Source of the DNA: Panopea generosa
Lineage: Eukaryota > Mollusca > Bivalvia > Adapedonta > Hiatellidae
NCBI GenBank assembly: GCA_029582155.1
Contig: CM055901.1
Coordinates: 52,643,206 to 52,707,205 of the forward strand
DNA: 64,000 nt
Direction: 5' to 3'
A program made the position numbers and the translations under genes. Below, piece after piece: positions 11,501-23,658 of this stretch; position 1 is the stretch's first letter; each line of letters begins with the position of its first letter. Under the pieces are notes generated by a model. That model had not been told where the DNA came from. It saw nothing but the letters and a program-made list of their open reading frames with translations, and ran no database searches.

Positions 11501-12240
11501 GAGGACTGGCTCCTAACCTTCAATTCCAGGGACTTGGCTCTGCAACACTCAAGACATCTTCTATGTCTAATTCTAGAGCTGGACTTCTTTCCCTATGGGA
11601 ACAAGTCGGTATTGGTTCTTTGTCAAATATTTACTTGCCTAAGAGCACATTTCCAACTACAGGAAGCTTTTTTGGATCCTTCTCTAGAAAGATTAAGGTT
11701 ATGTCAGGTAAAACTGGAACATCTTCTTTCAGTTCCCTCTGCCTCAGCCAGGGAACTTCTTTCATTCTTTCATTCATTCATTCAGTTATTAACGAGCCAT
11801 ATAAACATATTGCAGATGAGGGCAGTATTTCCGTCCCTACATCCTTTCTAGTGTCAGTACGAGGTCACTTGGTCACGCTAACCACGGACAACACAACCTT
11901 AGGGGGGGGGGGGGGGTGCTCATGCTAAGGAGCTCTCGAACTTTGCAAAGGAGACTCTGACTTGGTACTCCCAAGTAAGGATCTCTCTCAGAGCCAGGTA
12001 TATTACAGGCAAACTGAATATTCTGGTATATTCCCTTTCCAGGAAAACCCAGATATTTCACACAGAAAGGATGGTACATCGATCTACACTAGATCAGGTG
12101 TTCCATCTTTGGGACACACCTTGTAGATCTATTTGCTACTCGGTTGATCAATCAACTCCCAACCTTGTTTCTCCAGTTTCAGATCCTCTGTCAGGGGCAG
12201 TAGACGCTCTGTCAATTCCTTGGCAGGGTCTGTTCAAGTA

Positions 12241-12336
12241 ATACTGTCTTTCGTGGTGTAATGGTTAAGGCGTCCATCTCGAAAGCAGGTGGTCAGAGGT
12301 TCAAACCACCTGGGAATTCCGGGTGCTTTAGACTAA
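12241..12336 (+). mobile_element. tRNA-like insert nested in the DIRS element
   Basis: A segment of about 96 bp contains A-box-like TGGTGTAATGGTTAAGG and B-box-like GGTTCAAACC. It is flanked on both sides by sequence of the host element. It looks like a short tRNA-derived SINE or retroposed tRNA and not a working tRNA gene, since the acceptor stem does not close cleanly. Confidence 0.55.
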
Positions 12337-14266
12337 AATGCATACCCTCCACCTCCACTTCTATCTTGGGTACTTCTGAAAGCACAGAGAGAAGACGGTT
12401 TGCTGCTGATGATAACACCATTTTGGACTGGACATCCATGGTTTCCTACACTGTTATCTCTATTAGTGGCTCCTCCAGTAGTATTCCCTCTCAGACGAGG
12501 CCTGGTGTGTCTAGCTCTTGATCGGCTAGTTCACGCCAAGACAAGTGTTTCATCTTTACTCCTGTCTCTTATCTAATGACATCTCGAAACAGAATGATTT
12601 GCTACTCAAGTTCTTTCAGTCGGTATTTCTAGAAGTTTTTCTACAAATGTCTTTATGAGTACAGATGAAAAGGTTGGTTGGAAAAGGGTGAGTCAGGGTC
12701 ATTGGATCTATGCAATCACACTTTTCAGTTATCTATCAGATTTCTTGTGTCACTTTCAAAGATAAAGGTCTTTCACCATCTTCAGTTTAAGATTATTGTT
12801 CAGCCATTTCTGTAACATTTAGGCAGGTTACAGGAAAGTCCGATAGTCGTCTACTGTCTAACATAGAGAATCCCGCTTCTTTTTATGTCACTCCAGAAGG
12901 GGACTGTCTCCAGGTCCTGTAGGCTATTTCAGGTCCTACATCCGAACCACTTATATCTTGTTTGAGATTGGGATTAACTTTTAAAACTACTTTCCTGTTA
13001 GCTATAACTTCAGGTATTGACATAGTGAGCTACATGCATTATCAGGAACTTAAGACTCCATTTACTTCGCGGTAGGTGGCCCTTCCATTACGTTGCTTTT
13101 CTTTCCAGGGTTTCTCTCATAGCATTAACCTCCTTTGGTTGCTATTCAACAACTGGTTATTCCAGCCCTACCTACAAACACCTCAGGTAACGAGATTTCT
13201 TCTTCTGGTTTATGTCCAGTGAGAACATTAAAATCTACTGAGATAGCTCTAAGGCATGGCGCAAGTACAGGAAACGGCTTTTCGTTGCTTATCTTCCAGA
13301 AACCACAAGAGATTTTTCTCTTGCTTTCATATCAAGAAGGATTGTAGGGACAATTATGTCTTCTTATGAGTTAGAAGAAGTAGTACTTCCATGAGCAAAC
13401 CCAACAGCACACGAAGTTAGAACATTGTCTTCTTATCTTGCTTGGCTGAATTCTAATTCTCAGGATCGTATCCTATGAGCATGTTACTGGAGTTCCCATA
13501 ACTCCTTAACTAAGTTCTATATAAGAGATTACTCATCTTTTTATATTTCCTGACTCTAAGTTCTGTTGTGGTAGCTCAGTTTGTGATCAGAGGTGAACCT
13601 CTAGATTGAGTTTGTTTTTAACAAACTTTATGGTTTTAGACTACATAATCTAGCTCCTTTTGGTGGGTGTTTTATGTATTAGGATTCTTGATCAAATAAA
13701 TTTATTTACATTTTAATTTTCATCTTACTGATATTCGTTAATCTAGGATTTATGTTATGTTTCTCTAACATAATATATCAATATATCAATACATGGATCT
13801 CCTAATCAACTTCTGCAGTTCTGATTTTGTAGATTTATGTAAGTATATAATTATATAAGATAGATATATATTACTTAAAATATTTTGACCTTTTGACTGC
13901 CGTGTCTCCAGGTATCTTTGACTAGAGTTTCTTCAGTCTACACAGGCAGAGTAAGTTATTTCTGCTACTTTATAATATGGAATGGATTACAAGCTGTACT
14001 TGTTGGAATGAAGGTCTTCTACAACTAGACACTTTGGTCATCTCCTATTTCGGAGATGTTACAGCACTTCCAGATGGTTCTACAAAGTACCGTATGTAAG
14101 TTTTGTAGCACTGTTAAAGTTTATTTAGTTTAGTTCTATGTTAAAATTCATAACTGATTTTTACATGACTTATCTTAGTTTCTTAAGATAATTTTTTACA
14201 GGCTCCCCTGTTCCCTTTTATTTTGACTTATCTATCCTCTCCTCCCCAGGCTTTTATGTTAAAGTC

Positions 14267-14362
14267 AGCATATGTAATGTTGTCGTAAGATATAAATAGA
14301 CCAATATAGAAAATTTGAGTTAATTTTACTATTTGTCTATAGTATACTTACGACAACATTAC
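14267..14362 (+). repeat. internal complementary region of the DIRS element
   Basis: The first part is the reverse complement of the element's left end (8382-8420), and the second part is the reverse complement of its right end (14502-14558). The two join near 14305. In DIRS elements this region serves as the bridge that restores the ends during copying. Confidence 0.85.
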
Positions 14363-14377
14363 AAGCCCTCCCCTCCT

Positions 14378-14558
14378 CAGAAAGAGGAAGTTGCTTTCGC
14401 GCATGCGCATATTTATAGCAAAGGATAGTAACTCGTTACTTATAGAGGATAGTTAAGTCTTTCTGTTTTCGTGGATTATGGCAAATCGAGTATTAGCATA
14501 TGTAATGTTGTCGTAAGTATACTATAGACAAATAGTAAAATTAACTCAAATTTTCTAT
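14378..14558 (-). repeat. right inverted terminal repeat of the DIRS element
   Basis: 14378-14516 mirrors 8402-8540. The outer 42 bp (14517-14558) are unique to this end but match the internal complementary region in reverse, forming a palindrome of about 57 bp with 14304-14362. Confidence 0.9.
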
Positions 14559-16680
14559 TTCTCATAGAAAGGTACCCCACTCTTCTTTGTAGACTTGTAT
14601 CTGTGGTAATCCACATATATCAGAATGATATTCAACACTTTAGTGTTTCTTTCATGTTTGATTGTTATTTTCATCTTTTAATGATACTCTTATTATTTTT
14701 TTTTATTATCTCATATGTAGAAAAACGTCTTTACCAGTAACTTATGTTAATTTCATTAGGGAAATTGCTAAGATAACTGAAACTGTCATATCATTCCACC
14801 CTTGTACAAATATGTAATAGCCGACCGCATAGCAACTATTTAGACTTGTTAATTGATATTAGGCCTATTTATTTAACAATAAAATAAATGTACGTCAATC
14901 ATAAATTTAATTCGATACTTGAAATTCTGACTATAAAGCCCGTAACATAAGTAAGTGTTTAAAAGTAAGCTATGGAATTCAGTTGAGTATGGTCTGCTTA
15001 TAGAGCAGAAATCTGGCTGTTTTTATTTGAGATTTTATTGTATAAACTGCGCATTGTTAATTATTACTTTTGTTGTTTAATTAAAATATGTAAATTGATG
15101 AACTTGCGTCAAACTTAGTCCTTATTGCCTTTTATAAAAAGTTGTTCCCCCATTTGAATTCATTATCAGAGGTGTCCTTGAAAGGAAATGAGATGAAGTA
15201 ATCATACGACAGTGTATGCGCTGTCCTTATCTGGATAATGTATTGCGCATATATTGTCTTTGCATTTTAGCCAATTATGAAATTGTTTATTTATAAAAAG
15301 AAAACTTCTATTGTGTTTAACTTAGTCAGCTCTTAAACTCATTGATTCATTCATGCTCATTTTTCAGCTAAAATGAAGATCAAAATAAGATCACTTTATG
15401 TACATGTTCTCTGGAGTCTGTATTTGTGTGATAACGTGATTGCACCGGTCTGAGTGATTTTGTAGTTTAGATTCTATATAGGGACACGTAGTCAGGATTA
15501 TGTGATTCACACGCAAGTTCGCGTCAACTCCAGGGTTCTAGTAGGAAAGTGTCATGCGGTGTACACAGACGTCAAATTATATTATGTTAGAATGCATTAG
15601 TTGTCATGGAAACCATGAGTGGAAAACGGGTTACAGTTCTTGGTGTGGAGGTTGGTTAAATGGCAACAGTGTCAGTCTGATTGGACATAATGCAAGTTTG
15701 GGTCTCTGTGTATTATGTTGAAGAGCTAACTATGGTCCGGCTACTTGTCTATCCTGAGAGACATGAGGTGTTGGTGGTGATGATGATGATGATGATGATA
15801 ATGATGAAAAGTAGTGTTTATTATTTCGCAAAATGAGGCTTGCTGTGAATAGTAATTATACCATGTGTCAATAGTTATAAATATCCGTTATGATATTGGA
15901 TTAAGCGAAGGTTAAAGTTCTTTTCTTGTTGCCTTTGGCATGCACAAATCCAGAAAAAATACTTAAAAAGGCCCACACGTGTATGAGCGCGGGCATCAAT
16001 ATGTTCATTTTTCAGCATGTGTTCGTGGGCATGTCGGGACTTGTTATGTGTGAGGGACCTAATGTGCAGGGTCCAACAATGCAACCCTCCCTTTATTTGC
16101 CAAGTTCGCTTCACAAGCATAAATGATCTTTCAGGACAGGACATTGTTAAATACAGGTTCATTTATGTATGTGTGAAAGTTTCGTGTTGCGTATGACAGT
16201 GTTGTGGTTTCAGTGTAAATTGTATTAAACATTTAAATTGCTTTGTCATTAAGTGACTGGGACAATGCTGTTTGGACAACATACCATGTGTTTTAATCAG
16301 ATCATTCTGTGAACCATTCAGTTTGGGATTTTTAATCTGACAAAATAGATGAAGAACTTAACCTGAATGGTTTTGGATTAAATAAATGTTAAAATTGTGA
16401 AAATCAGTACTGCATTAAATATTAACAAAGAGCGTATTATATTGTACTGATTGTTCAACAACTGAAAAAACACTTTACACTGGATTTAATATTCATTGAT
16501 TAAACAATTTGCCTTGGATTATATATTTATTAATAAAATTTTCATTGAAAGAAACCTTAAATCTGTTTTGAACTTTTTCCAGATATTAAAACTATTCTTA
16601 AAAGCATTTAATTAGCAGGTATATTGGGTCAACAAAATTGGTCAATCCAGGATTTGTAGTCAAGGGAGGTTTACAGATAA
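14559..16680. other. intergenic, no gene recognised
   Basis: AT-rich DNA. A GAT/TGA microsatellite runs at about 15775-15806. Overlapping 66- and 95-codon frames at 15875-16162 lie on opposite strands, resemble nothing known and are taken as chance. Confidence 0.4.
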
Positions 16681-16885
16681 GGCCGTAATAAATTAATTGC
16701 TAGATTATCATCCCCACCTATCCCCTTATTTTCATGCCGCCCCGACCCTTTTTATTTTCAAAAAAAATCAAAAAAATCAACAAATTCAAAAATGAAAATA
16801 AAAAGTAAAAAAATAAAATTCTCCCGCCCTCCCCATTTTTTAAGAAAAATTTGGATGATAATCTAGCAAGTAATTTATAATGGCC
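16681..16885. mobile_element. Harbinger-like MITE, copy 1
   Basis: About 205 bp with imperfect inverted ends of about 33 bp: the left end has GCTAGATTATCATCC and the right end GGATGATAATCTAGC, starting GGCC and ending GGCC. TAA flanks both sides (16678-16680 and 16886-16888), matching the TWA target duplication of PIF/Harbinger elements. The second copy is at 26677-26882. There is no coding capacity. Confidence 0.75.
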
Positions 16886-16888
16886 TAA

Positions 16889-17814
16889 CAGATATACTAC
16901 ACTCTTGTGCTAAAAAAAAGTCTTATTAAATTTGGTTCCAAATGGTTCATAGGGACTTTCATTTCTTGCTTCAGATGAATACAGCAAAATGTTGCATACC
17001 ATAAATGACTGCAATAAGACATCACTGGTGTTAAAAAAGTGACTTTTTTTGGGTTAGGTCGCTCGGTCGCATGACCGACCAGACCCTATATAAGGGCCAG
17101 TTAAGAAATTGACTCTGGGCACTGCTTTATTGAAAACATGGCATATTAGATACAAGGAGGTCACCATTGCTTTTCAAAACAGTGCATTATGGGAATGTAC
17201 AAACCGCAATTGATACTAAAACCTGGCCATATGTACCGTCTGACCTGACCACTTTACGGCTGCAAGGAAAATGCAACTGTGGTGTGTGTATTAATTGCTA
17301 TTGGCGTTTTAATGCACTAATTGGAATCATTATACATTGCCCTTTGCATATTCAATAAGAAAATATTGAAAAATAAAAATGCCTTAATTGAGGTCTTGAA
17401 ACTGATATTTTTTTGAAGATTTATCGCCATTTTTGAACAACAATTCCTCCTGAGTTTATGTAAATCCTTTTCAAATAACCACCTATTTAATCTATTATTA
17501 TATGCTGAACCCATAACAACAGAAATAATAACAAAATAAAGCAGCTACAGCTGTTTATTTTACTTGATATAACAGAAATATATTTTCTTTAAAAACACGA
17601 TTGAAAAACAAGGCGAGTTTACCGGTGTGGCGTATTTTCAGCACGTCGCAAACTCAAACATATACATTTATAAAATCTATTTACCACATCTTTTATAAGA
17701 CCTAACCATTGGATGCTTTTTAAAAACAGCCATCTTGTTTAAAATTAACATATAGATATATTTTAGAACATCTTTAGAAAATAAAATATTGATGTCACTG
17801 CTCTGTCTTAAAAA
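16889..17814. other. intergenic, no gene recognised
   Basis: Contains a small palindrome (TCGGTC/GACCGA) near 17060 and 63-65-codon frames with no recognisable content. Nothing else is supported. Confidence 0.35.
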
Positions 17815-17935
17815 TAATCAAGAGGCCTAAAGTTGCTCATCCTGTTTCACATGCCACTTCCTTTCAAATTGTGAATAGGCTAAGTCTATCAAGTCCCTTT
17901 TTGGGTCCCTGCAGGCCCTTTATGGACATTAATTA
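17815..17935 (+). repeat. fragment of dispersed repeat shared with 28060-28765
   Basis: Shares GTTGCTCATCCTGTTTCACA and TGCCACTTCCTTTCAAATT with 28095-28145, and more weakly with 29390-29440. It is a short old copy. Confidence 0.55.
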
Positions 17936-18017
17936 CTCTTTAAAAGTTCAGGCTTAGCTGTTATGATTAAACAATACTCCAGACCTCAGGATCATTAAAA
18001 TAATTACTCAAATAATG

Positions 18018-18155
18018 AATAGGGTTTTACAGGGTACCAACACATTATAGGTTATTCGATGCCAACAGGAAGGAAGATTCCAGGTTCACTCTACATGTAG
18101 TTGTACAAAAAACAACAAATTAACAAACAGTTAAAAAAAATACATCAACAAATGA
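18018..18155. repeat. dispersed repeat, copy 2 (pair at 473-610)
   Basis: See 473-610. The two copies share GGTTATTCRAYRCCAACAGG and the A-rich end. Confidence 0.55.
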
Positions 18156-18736
18156 ATATGCAGAATGAACCTTGAACCTTGATACCTGCAGAACTGCAGA
18201 GTTTCAACAAATTCCATCGTATTATTCAAATTGCAGCTTCCTACGACATGCATGAACCACAGTGAGTTTGAAATGAGAGTCTAGGTGTTATGCATGACAT
18301 GTCGCCATGGTAAATTGATCATTTGAAGCAAGTGGTTATAAAATCCATCTATGGATGTCGAAGTTACAGGTCAGACACGAAATATCGAACGGAAGGATGG
18401 ATGGACAGATACTGCGATTACTATATGCCACCCAAAAAATTGTGGGGATGGAGCATAAAAATGCTCTACGTTTTTTAATAACACAATTATGGACCAAGGT
18501 TGGTGGCTCTAGGACAAACAGTTTAAAAGAAACAAAGATAAGTATAAAAAAAAGACATAACATTTTGTGGGTTAATTTAATTATTCAAAGATGTCAAAGT
18601 TACCTTAAGGAAGTCTGCATCATTTTGAGTAATACAACCCGTAACACAGCTATAGACTGAATTGGGAAACTTCAGACTAAATAGTTTAAGAAACAGAGAC
18701 AAAGGCAAAAACTCAACATGCTAAGTTAACTATGCA
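18156..18736. other. intergenic, possible old repeat
   Basis: The segment 18355-18480 (AAGTTACAGGTCAGACACGA and a following GGATGGATGGACAGAT run) has the style of bivalve dispersed non-coding repeats. The 101-codon frame over it has no recognisable domain. Confidence 0.3.
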
Positions 18737-19036
18737 TGGATTGATTGATTGATTGAATATTCAACGTCATTTTTATGCCATCGAGGGCTAACAGGCGATT
18801 AGCTAACCTAATCACTGTTTCCTGGGATTCTTAAAGGTTACTCAGTACTCGAGCACACCTCATCTCCGCAAGTAACTGATAACTTTCCCACTTGAATCAT
18901 CAGTGAGAGATTAATGATAATGAGACACAATGTTGTACATCAATCATCACGGAGACTGTTGCTGCGCGGGGATTCAAACTCACGACCACTGGTTTGATAG
19001 TCAGATGCGTAGCCGACTGAGCCAATCAGGTCCGGC
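18737..19036 (-). mobile_element. tRNA-derived SINE, near full length
   Basis: Same family as 3942-4233, in the same orientation. The 3' tail (minus strand) is a TCAA run at 18737-18755, and the tRNA-like head GGCTCAGTCGGCTACGCATC lies at the high-coordinate end. It is about 300 bp and moderately diverged. Confidence 0.8.
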
Positions 19037-19387
19037 AACTATGCATGGAATTACTCATCAAGGTAATCTGCAATATGTTGGCCATGTTTTGAATAATACT
19101 ATCCATAACACAGCTATGGATCATTAAAATTTGGTGACACTACGGTGCCTGGAGCTAACCAAAATGAAGTTCATTTCAATAAAATGTACCGAAATAAGTC
19201 TTTAAATTAATTATTTTGACAATTATATAATAAGATTTAACTTTAATATAATAAATATGTTTGTTTGTCAATTTTCAGTAAATTTAAAAGTTAACTTTAA
19301 AGTTTAACTGAGTTTTTACCTGGTCGATGCCAGTCTTGGCTTGATTACTTCCCTTGTCTGCCTTTAAACTTACAGGAGTAATTTTCC

Positions 19388-19897
19388 TTGATATTTAGAA
19401 ATATAGATTATGTAATATTTAAGAAACCTTGTAAATTCTATTTAACGAATCTCGATACTATGTATAATTATGTTCCATCAAATGCTTCTTCTAAGTCTAT
19501 AATTCTAATGTATAAACATAGTGTTGAATGTTTTGGATGTTGGTATGTACAATTATTAATGTACGAATTTTTATATGCATGTTATTGTGCCACGAATAAA
19601 ATGATTCCGAAACAAGTAAATCATGATCTGTTTTTGAATATGATCTTATTTTTATCAGGATTCACTTGTAATCCCCATGCTTTACAACAAACATTTAAAT
19701 ATTCAGCTCTATGTTGTAGACCTCATGCAGTTTTAACAAATATTATTAAAATGGATGATATAAGAGGCCATGTCAAACCACTGTCAACACCATCTTACAG
19801 AAATAATTCTAAATCTTCCAAAAAGAATGAAAATAACACTAGAGAAATACCTTCCGTTTGTTATCAACTTGATGTACATAAAGAAATATCTGGATAA
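19388..19897 (+). CDS. unrecognised 169-aa open frame
   Basis: An open frame from ATG at 19388 to the stop at 19897, long for DNA this AT-rich. The product is cysteine-rich in its middle (CFGCW, CYC, CNP, CCRPH) with a basic, asparagine-rich end (NNSKSSKKNENN). I do not recognise a family and see no signal peptide, splice sites or promoter. It could be an element-derived fragment, one exon of a gene, or chance. Confidence 0.25.
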   Translation: MIFRNIDYVIFKKPCKFYLTNLDTMYNYVPSNASSKSIILMYKHSVECFGCWYVQLLMYEFLYACYCATNKMIPKQVNHDLFLNMILFLSGFTCNPHALQQTFKYSALCCRPHAVLTNIIKMDDIRGHVKPLSTPSYRNNSKSSKKNENNTREIPSVCYQLDVHKEISG

Positions 19898-20689
19898 CAT
19901 TTTAGATATACAATCAAAACAAAGCTTTAAAATCAATAAAGGCACATACTTAACATCCCTTACACTAAGAATTTAATGTAATTATAGCATTTAACATGAA
20001 AATTTCATCAATGGTTGAATGACCCTTCCTAAAATCTAACTCAGCACTGTTTTGCTATTATTTGCAATCAAAGTATTGCAAGGGATGAAAGTGGCATCTT
20101 TAAACTAGCCCTTTCGGGAAGCATAAAAGTGTTGGGGTTATTTAAGCATTAAAATGTCTGAAAAGCATTAAAATTAAAATTCAAAAGTAAAATATGAATA
20201 CTGACAATTTGGATGTTGATTAGTTTATTTTATATAGAAATTTGATTAAAATGCTCATTTTTATCCATAGCATTTTAAAAATAAGCATTGCATTCAAATT
20301 TCAGTAAAATACTCATTTGATGAAATTATCTGTGGTAACATTTTTTTTTTGTTGAAAAATTAAACATGTTGGTGGGTATGTGAGTGCGCGTGTTGATGGG
20401 GGCTTTTATTAGGGAGCAGGGCTTTAATAGGGATATTGTGGAAGATTCAAATTAGCCTCCTAGTAATTTAGTCTGATTAGGGTCGACCTTGTTAGGCTTT
20501 CAGTCAGACAGATTTTTCTTAACAACTCTCGAAAAAGATAATGAAATGGCTCTAAAATATTTTTGGGCTTTGTATTTTTTTTAGACAGTATTTCAATCAC
20601 ATAATCTTATCAATGTGTATGGGAACTGTTACGTTTTTAACCAGTCCTAGACACATATTATCTCTGCAAGAGATTTATGGCCATAGTCA

Positions 20690-20990
20690 ACAAAGTTAGT
20701 GACCAATCAGTACAGAGCTTGTGGCTGAGCAGGTATATCAAATCACGACTCCTGGATTGACAGGCAGCTGTTTAGTTTACACTTATTCATTTTAGCCCGG
20801 TTGCGAAGAAAGCTCTGAGCTTCAGTGAAACACTCTCGAATCCACTTCCTGGGTAGAACCAGTACTGAGCGTTTTTTTTTGAGAGGCATCTGGTCAAGCT
20901 GGGGATCAAACCTGCAACCTCTGACTCAAGCAGCCAACACTCTATCCACTATACTACCACCCCGCTTATTTACCAGCTGAGCTAACTCGG
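20690..20990. mobile_element. tRNA-like SINE remnants
   Basis: Contains B-box-like stretches in minus orientation (GGGGATCAAACCTGCAACC, with CCACTATACTACCACCCCGC as the A-box side) and a body with GTAGAACCAGTACTGAGCG. It seems to be two fragments joined, different from the main SINE. Confidence 0.35.
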
Positions 20991-21249
20991 ACCCTAAAAT
21001 AGATACTGAAAATTATTTAATACAATTCAGCAAGCTAATGGCTAAATAAATGCTTAATAACTGAACTAAAGCATTCAGTTTCATATAATGCTCCTACAGG
21101 AGCCCAGACAATCTATTCAAAAGCATTCAGCTGTTGATTAAATAATGGTCTACACTGGCATTGTTGACAAAACATAATACCTTACAGTTTATATAATGCA
21201 ATCTAATCTTCAAATTAACTGTTCTAAATCAATGGATATTTTTTTAAAC

Positions 21250-22350
21250 AAGAGGGCCAAAATGGCCCTTTATTGCTCGCCTTTGACAGAAAGTTCATGA
21301 CACAACAGCCAAACAAAAACTTTTGTCTGAGATCTTACTGATGATATTAATGCATATATTTCATTAAGATCTTGATATGATAAGTGAATAACATACCAAA
21401 TATGTACTTTTTTTTACTGCAATCTGTCTTAACCCATTTCTTCATATAAAAGCCTTTGGACACCTCTTATATTGAAAGCATTAATTCACCACATATCAGC
21501 AATGGGTGAATTATGTTTATATTAACTGACAGAGTGGAAAACAGTGCAGGAAGTGTTCAGATTGCTCGTTACAAGCAATCTGAACTCTTCCTGCACTGTT
21601 TTCAAAAGCCTTCTGTGATTGGTGCAGGAAAACACGTATCTATGGAGTAAAGGGTTAAACGAACATTAAACTGGTCTGATGTTTTTCATTACCTGATGAA
21701 AACTAAAAATGGTATTTTAATCCTTAAATAAAAGATCTCCATGGTCAAGTGGTACTGTCTATATTTGATAAAGATTTTATGTGCAATTTTTGATAATTCA
21801 AGTGCCATAACTCAGACATTAATTATTTTATTTGGCCAGTTAAAAAAATTATCTGGAATTTAATGGCTTTAATACAACTGTATACATTTGTAGAGGATCC
21901 AATTAAAACTCCACATGCTAGAGTACAAACAAAGGGCTGTAACTCCTGCATTAGTAACCCTATCTGCCAAGTTCAAACTATTATGTATTGACAATCAAAG
22001 GGTTGTTACTCCAACTTTAGCTATCAGATTTGGCTAATTTTCAAACATGTTTGAGATACTATTGCTGTATTACTACTGTTTATATTTGATGAGAATCAAA
22101 TAAAAATTGTGGGGGCTGGATTGCACACAATGTCAAATAACACATTTTTTGAAGGGCCATAACTTTGACAATCATTACCCAATTTTACCAATTCAAAAAA
22201 ATTGTCTGAGTTATCATTGTTATATTACTACTGTATAAATTTGATGAAGCTCCAATGTAAAATGCAGGTGCTACATTGCACAAATTTAAAGTTAATGGAT
22301 TGACAACACACACAGGGCAAATCAATATAGCTGACCTTTACCTTTGCTTA
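21250..22350. repeat. old dispersed repeat region hosting a foldback element
   Basis: Repeated phrases of the GGGCCATAACT type and AGAGGGCCAAAATGGCCCTT resemble common bivalve non-coding repeats also seen at 37787-38440. It contains the complete foldback MITE at 21433-21654. No gene is supported. Confidence 0.45.
21433..21654. mobile_element. piggyBac-like foldback MITE with TTAA flanks
   Basis: 222 bp flanked by TTAA at 21429-21432 and 21655-21658. The ends are CCC.../...GGG, as in piggyBac elements. The core holds a 29-bp inverted repeat (21537-21565 against 21575-21603, one mismatch) with a 9-base loop. Half copies lie at 1013-1155 and 27632-27721. Confidence 0.65.
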
Positions 22351-22797
22351 GGTGAGCTAAGAAGTGTTTTCATAATTTCTCCTGAACAAAAGCATAAACT
22401 ACATAAATCATGTCCAACAATTTCTTTTCTTTATAATCATTCAAATGGTCCACTGTCATAAATAACACAACATTTAAATCAGTGGTAAATGAATACAAGG
22501 TAGAAAAATGTTCAAGTAATTTGATTAAAGACCGATATCTAACAATGTTATTACAACCGTGCACTGCTTAAATACTTCATGCTGAGTTGATTAGCCCTTA
22601 CAGAAATTTAAATACCATATCGTCATTTCATTCTTAGTAGCTATTAATAATCTTGTCTTTGACCAGTCTTTTCATTTTTACAATGGATAATAAAAGATAT
22701 TTGAATACTTTCTCAAAAGAAATAAAAACAGATAACAGAAATGTATATACATACAGATCACAATTATAACACTTGAATATCTGTATAGGCCAGAAAG

Positions 22798-23060
22798 TGT
22801 GGCATCTGGTCAATAAGTGAGGCATCTGGCCAATAAGTGAGGCATCCGGCCAATAAGTAAGGTATCGGACCAATAAGTAAGGTATCCAACCAATAAGTGA
22901 GGTATCCTGCCAGTAAGTAAAGTCCACCAATAAGTGACGCAACCAGCCAATAAGTGGAGATCTGGCTAATCAGTGAGGCATCTGGCCAATAAGTGAGGCA
23001 TCTGGCCAATAAGAGGATATCCGGCCAATGAATGAGGCAATCCGGCCAATATGTGAGGTA
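22798..23060 (+). repeat. 20-bp minisatellite upstream of the second receptor gene
   Basis: About 13 units of roughly 20 bp around GGCATCTGGCCAATAAGTGA, with several degenerate or shortened units. It ends about 600 bp before the start codon at 23659. Minus-strand frames with YWPDASLIG repeats are products of the array. Confidence 0.85.
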
Positions 23061-23658
23061 TCCAGTTGTAACATAATTAACCACATTGGGTTGAAATGAA
23101 AGACTGTATTATGGCACCAACATTGGACAACTGAACAAAGAGAGTGAAATACAAATTCAGAACACAAGACCTGCCAAAGTAAATCAATTCAAAGATGTGC
23201 CTGTAGATAGCGCATGACATTGGAACTAAGTGACTTTGAGGTTGACATTAAAGGGACATTACCATATGGAAATATTTGTTATTGAACTAGAGGAATAACA
23301 ATTGTGACTATTTAAAACTGCTACATGTGCTGGATCTGTGAAGTGTTAGAATCAGATCTATACTGACAAGTGAGTACTATGCAGTATCTATCTGCACTTT
23401 TCAAATATTATTACAATATAAAGAATTTCAAGAAAATAAACATATTCCATGGTGACTTTCTGTCTTTAATCTAAAAATGAACATTCAAAACAAAAAAAAC
23501 AGATAAAAGAAATCAATTAGGTTTGAATATCAGCTAGTTTAATCTGACATGAAAGAAAGGCAGTAATCAATTACCACTGACACGAAGGACATACATCGAA
23601 CAATAACATTGTAACATAAGAAAATGAGATAAGAAAACAAGCAAAAAGTAGGAGAAAT

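Larger units (their letters stand above)
8382..14558 (+). mobile_element. DIRS-type tyrosine-recombinase retroelement, broken fossil
   Basis: An element of about 6.2 kb bounded by inverted terminal repeats, with an internal complementary region just inside the right end. This is the hallmark layout of DIRS elements. Coding traces in the expected order are a gag-like first part (about 8830-10700), reverse transcriptase and RNase H traces (about 10900-12240), and a tyrosine recombinase trace (about 12700-13560). The reading frames are broken in many places, probably more than ten, so the element is not functional by itself. A tRNA-like insert of about 96 bp sits between the RNase H trace and the next part. 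The terminal repeats look identical by eye, which is young-looking compared with the decayed interior. It lies between the two receptor genes. Confidence 0.85.

Noticed and set aside
17046-17072. Short palindrome as a regulatory site or Helitron hairpin
   Set aside because: Stem of only six pairs and no Helitron ends nearby.
22798-23060. CRISPR-like appearance of short regular repeats
   Set aside because: No unique spacers of constant length; eukaryotic context; ordinary minisatellite.
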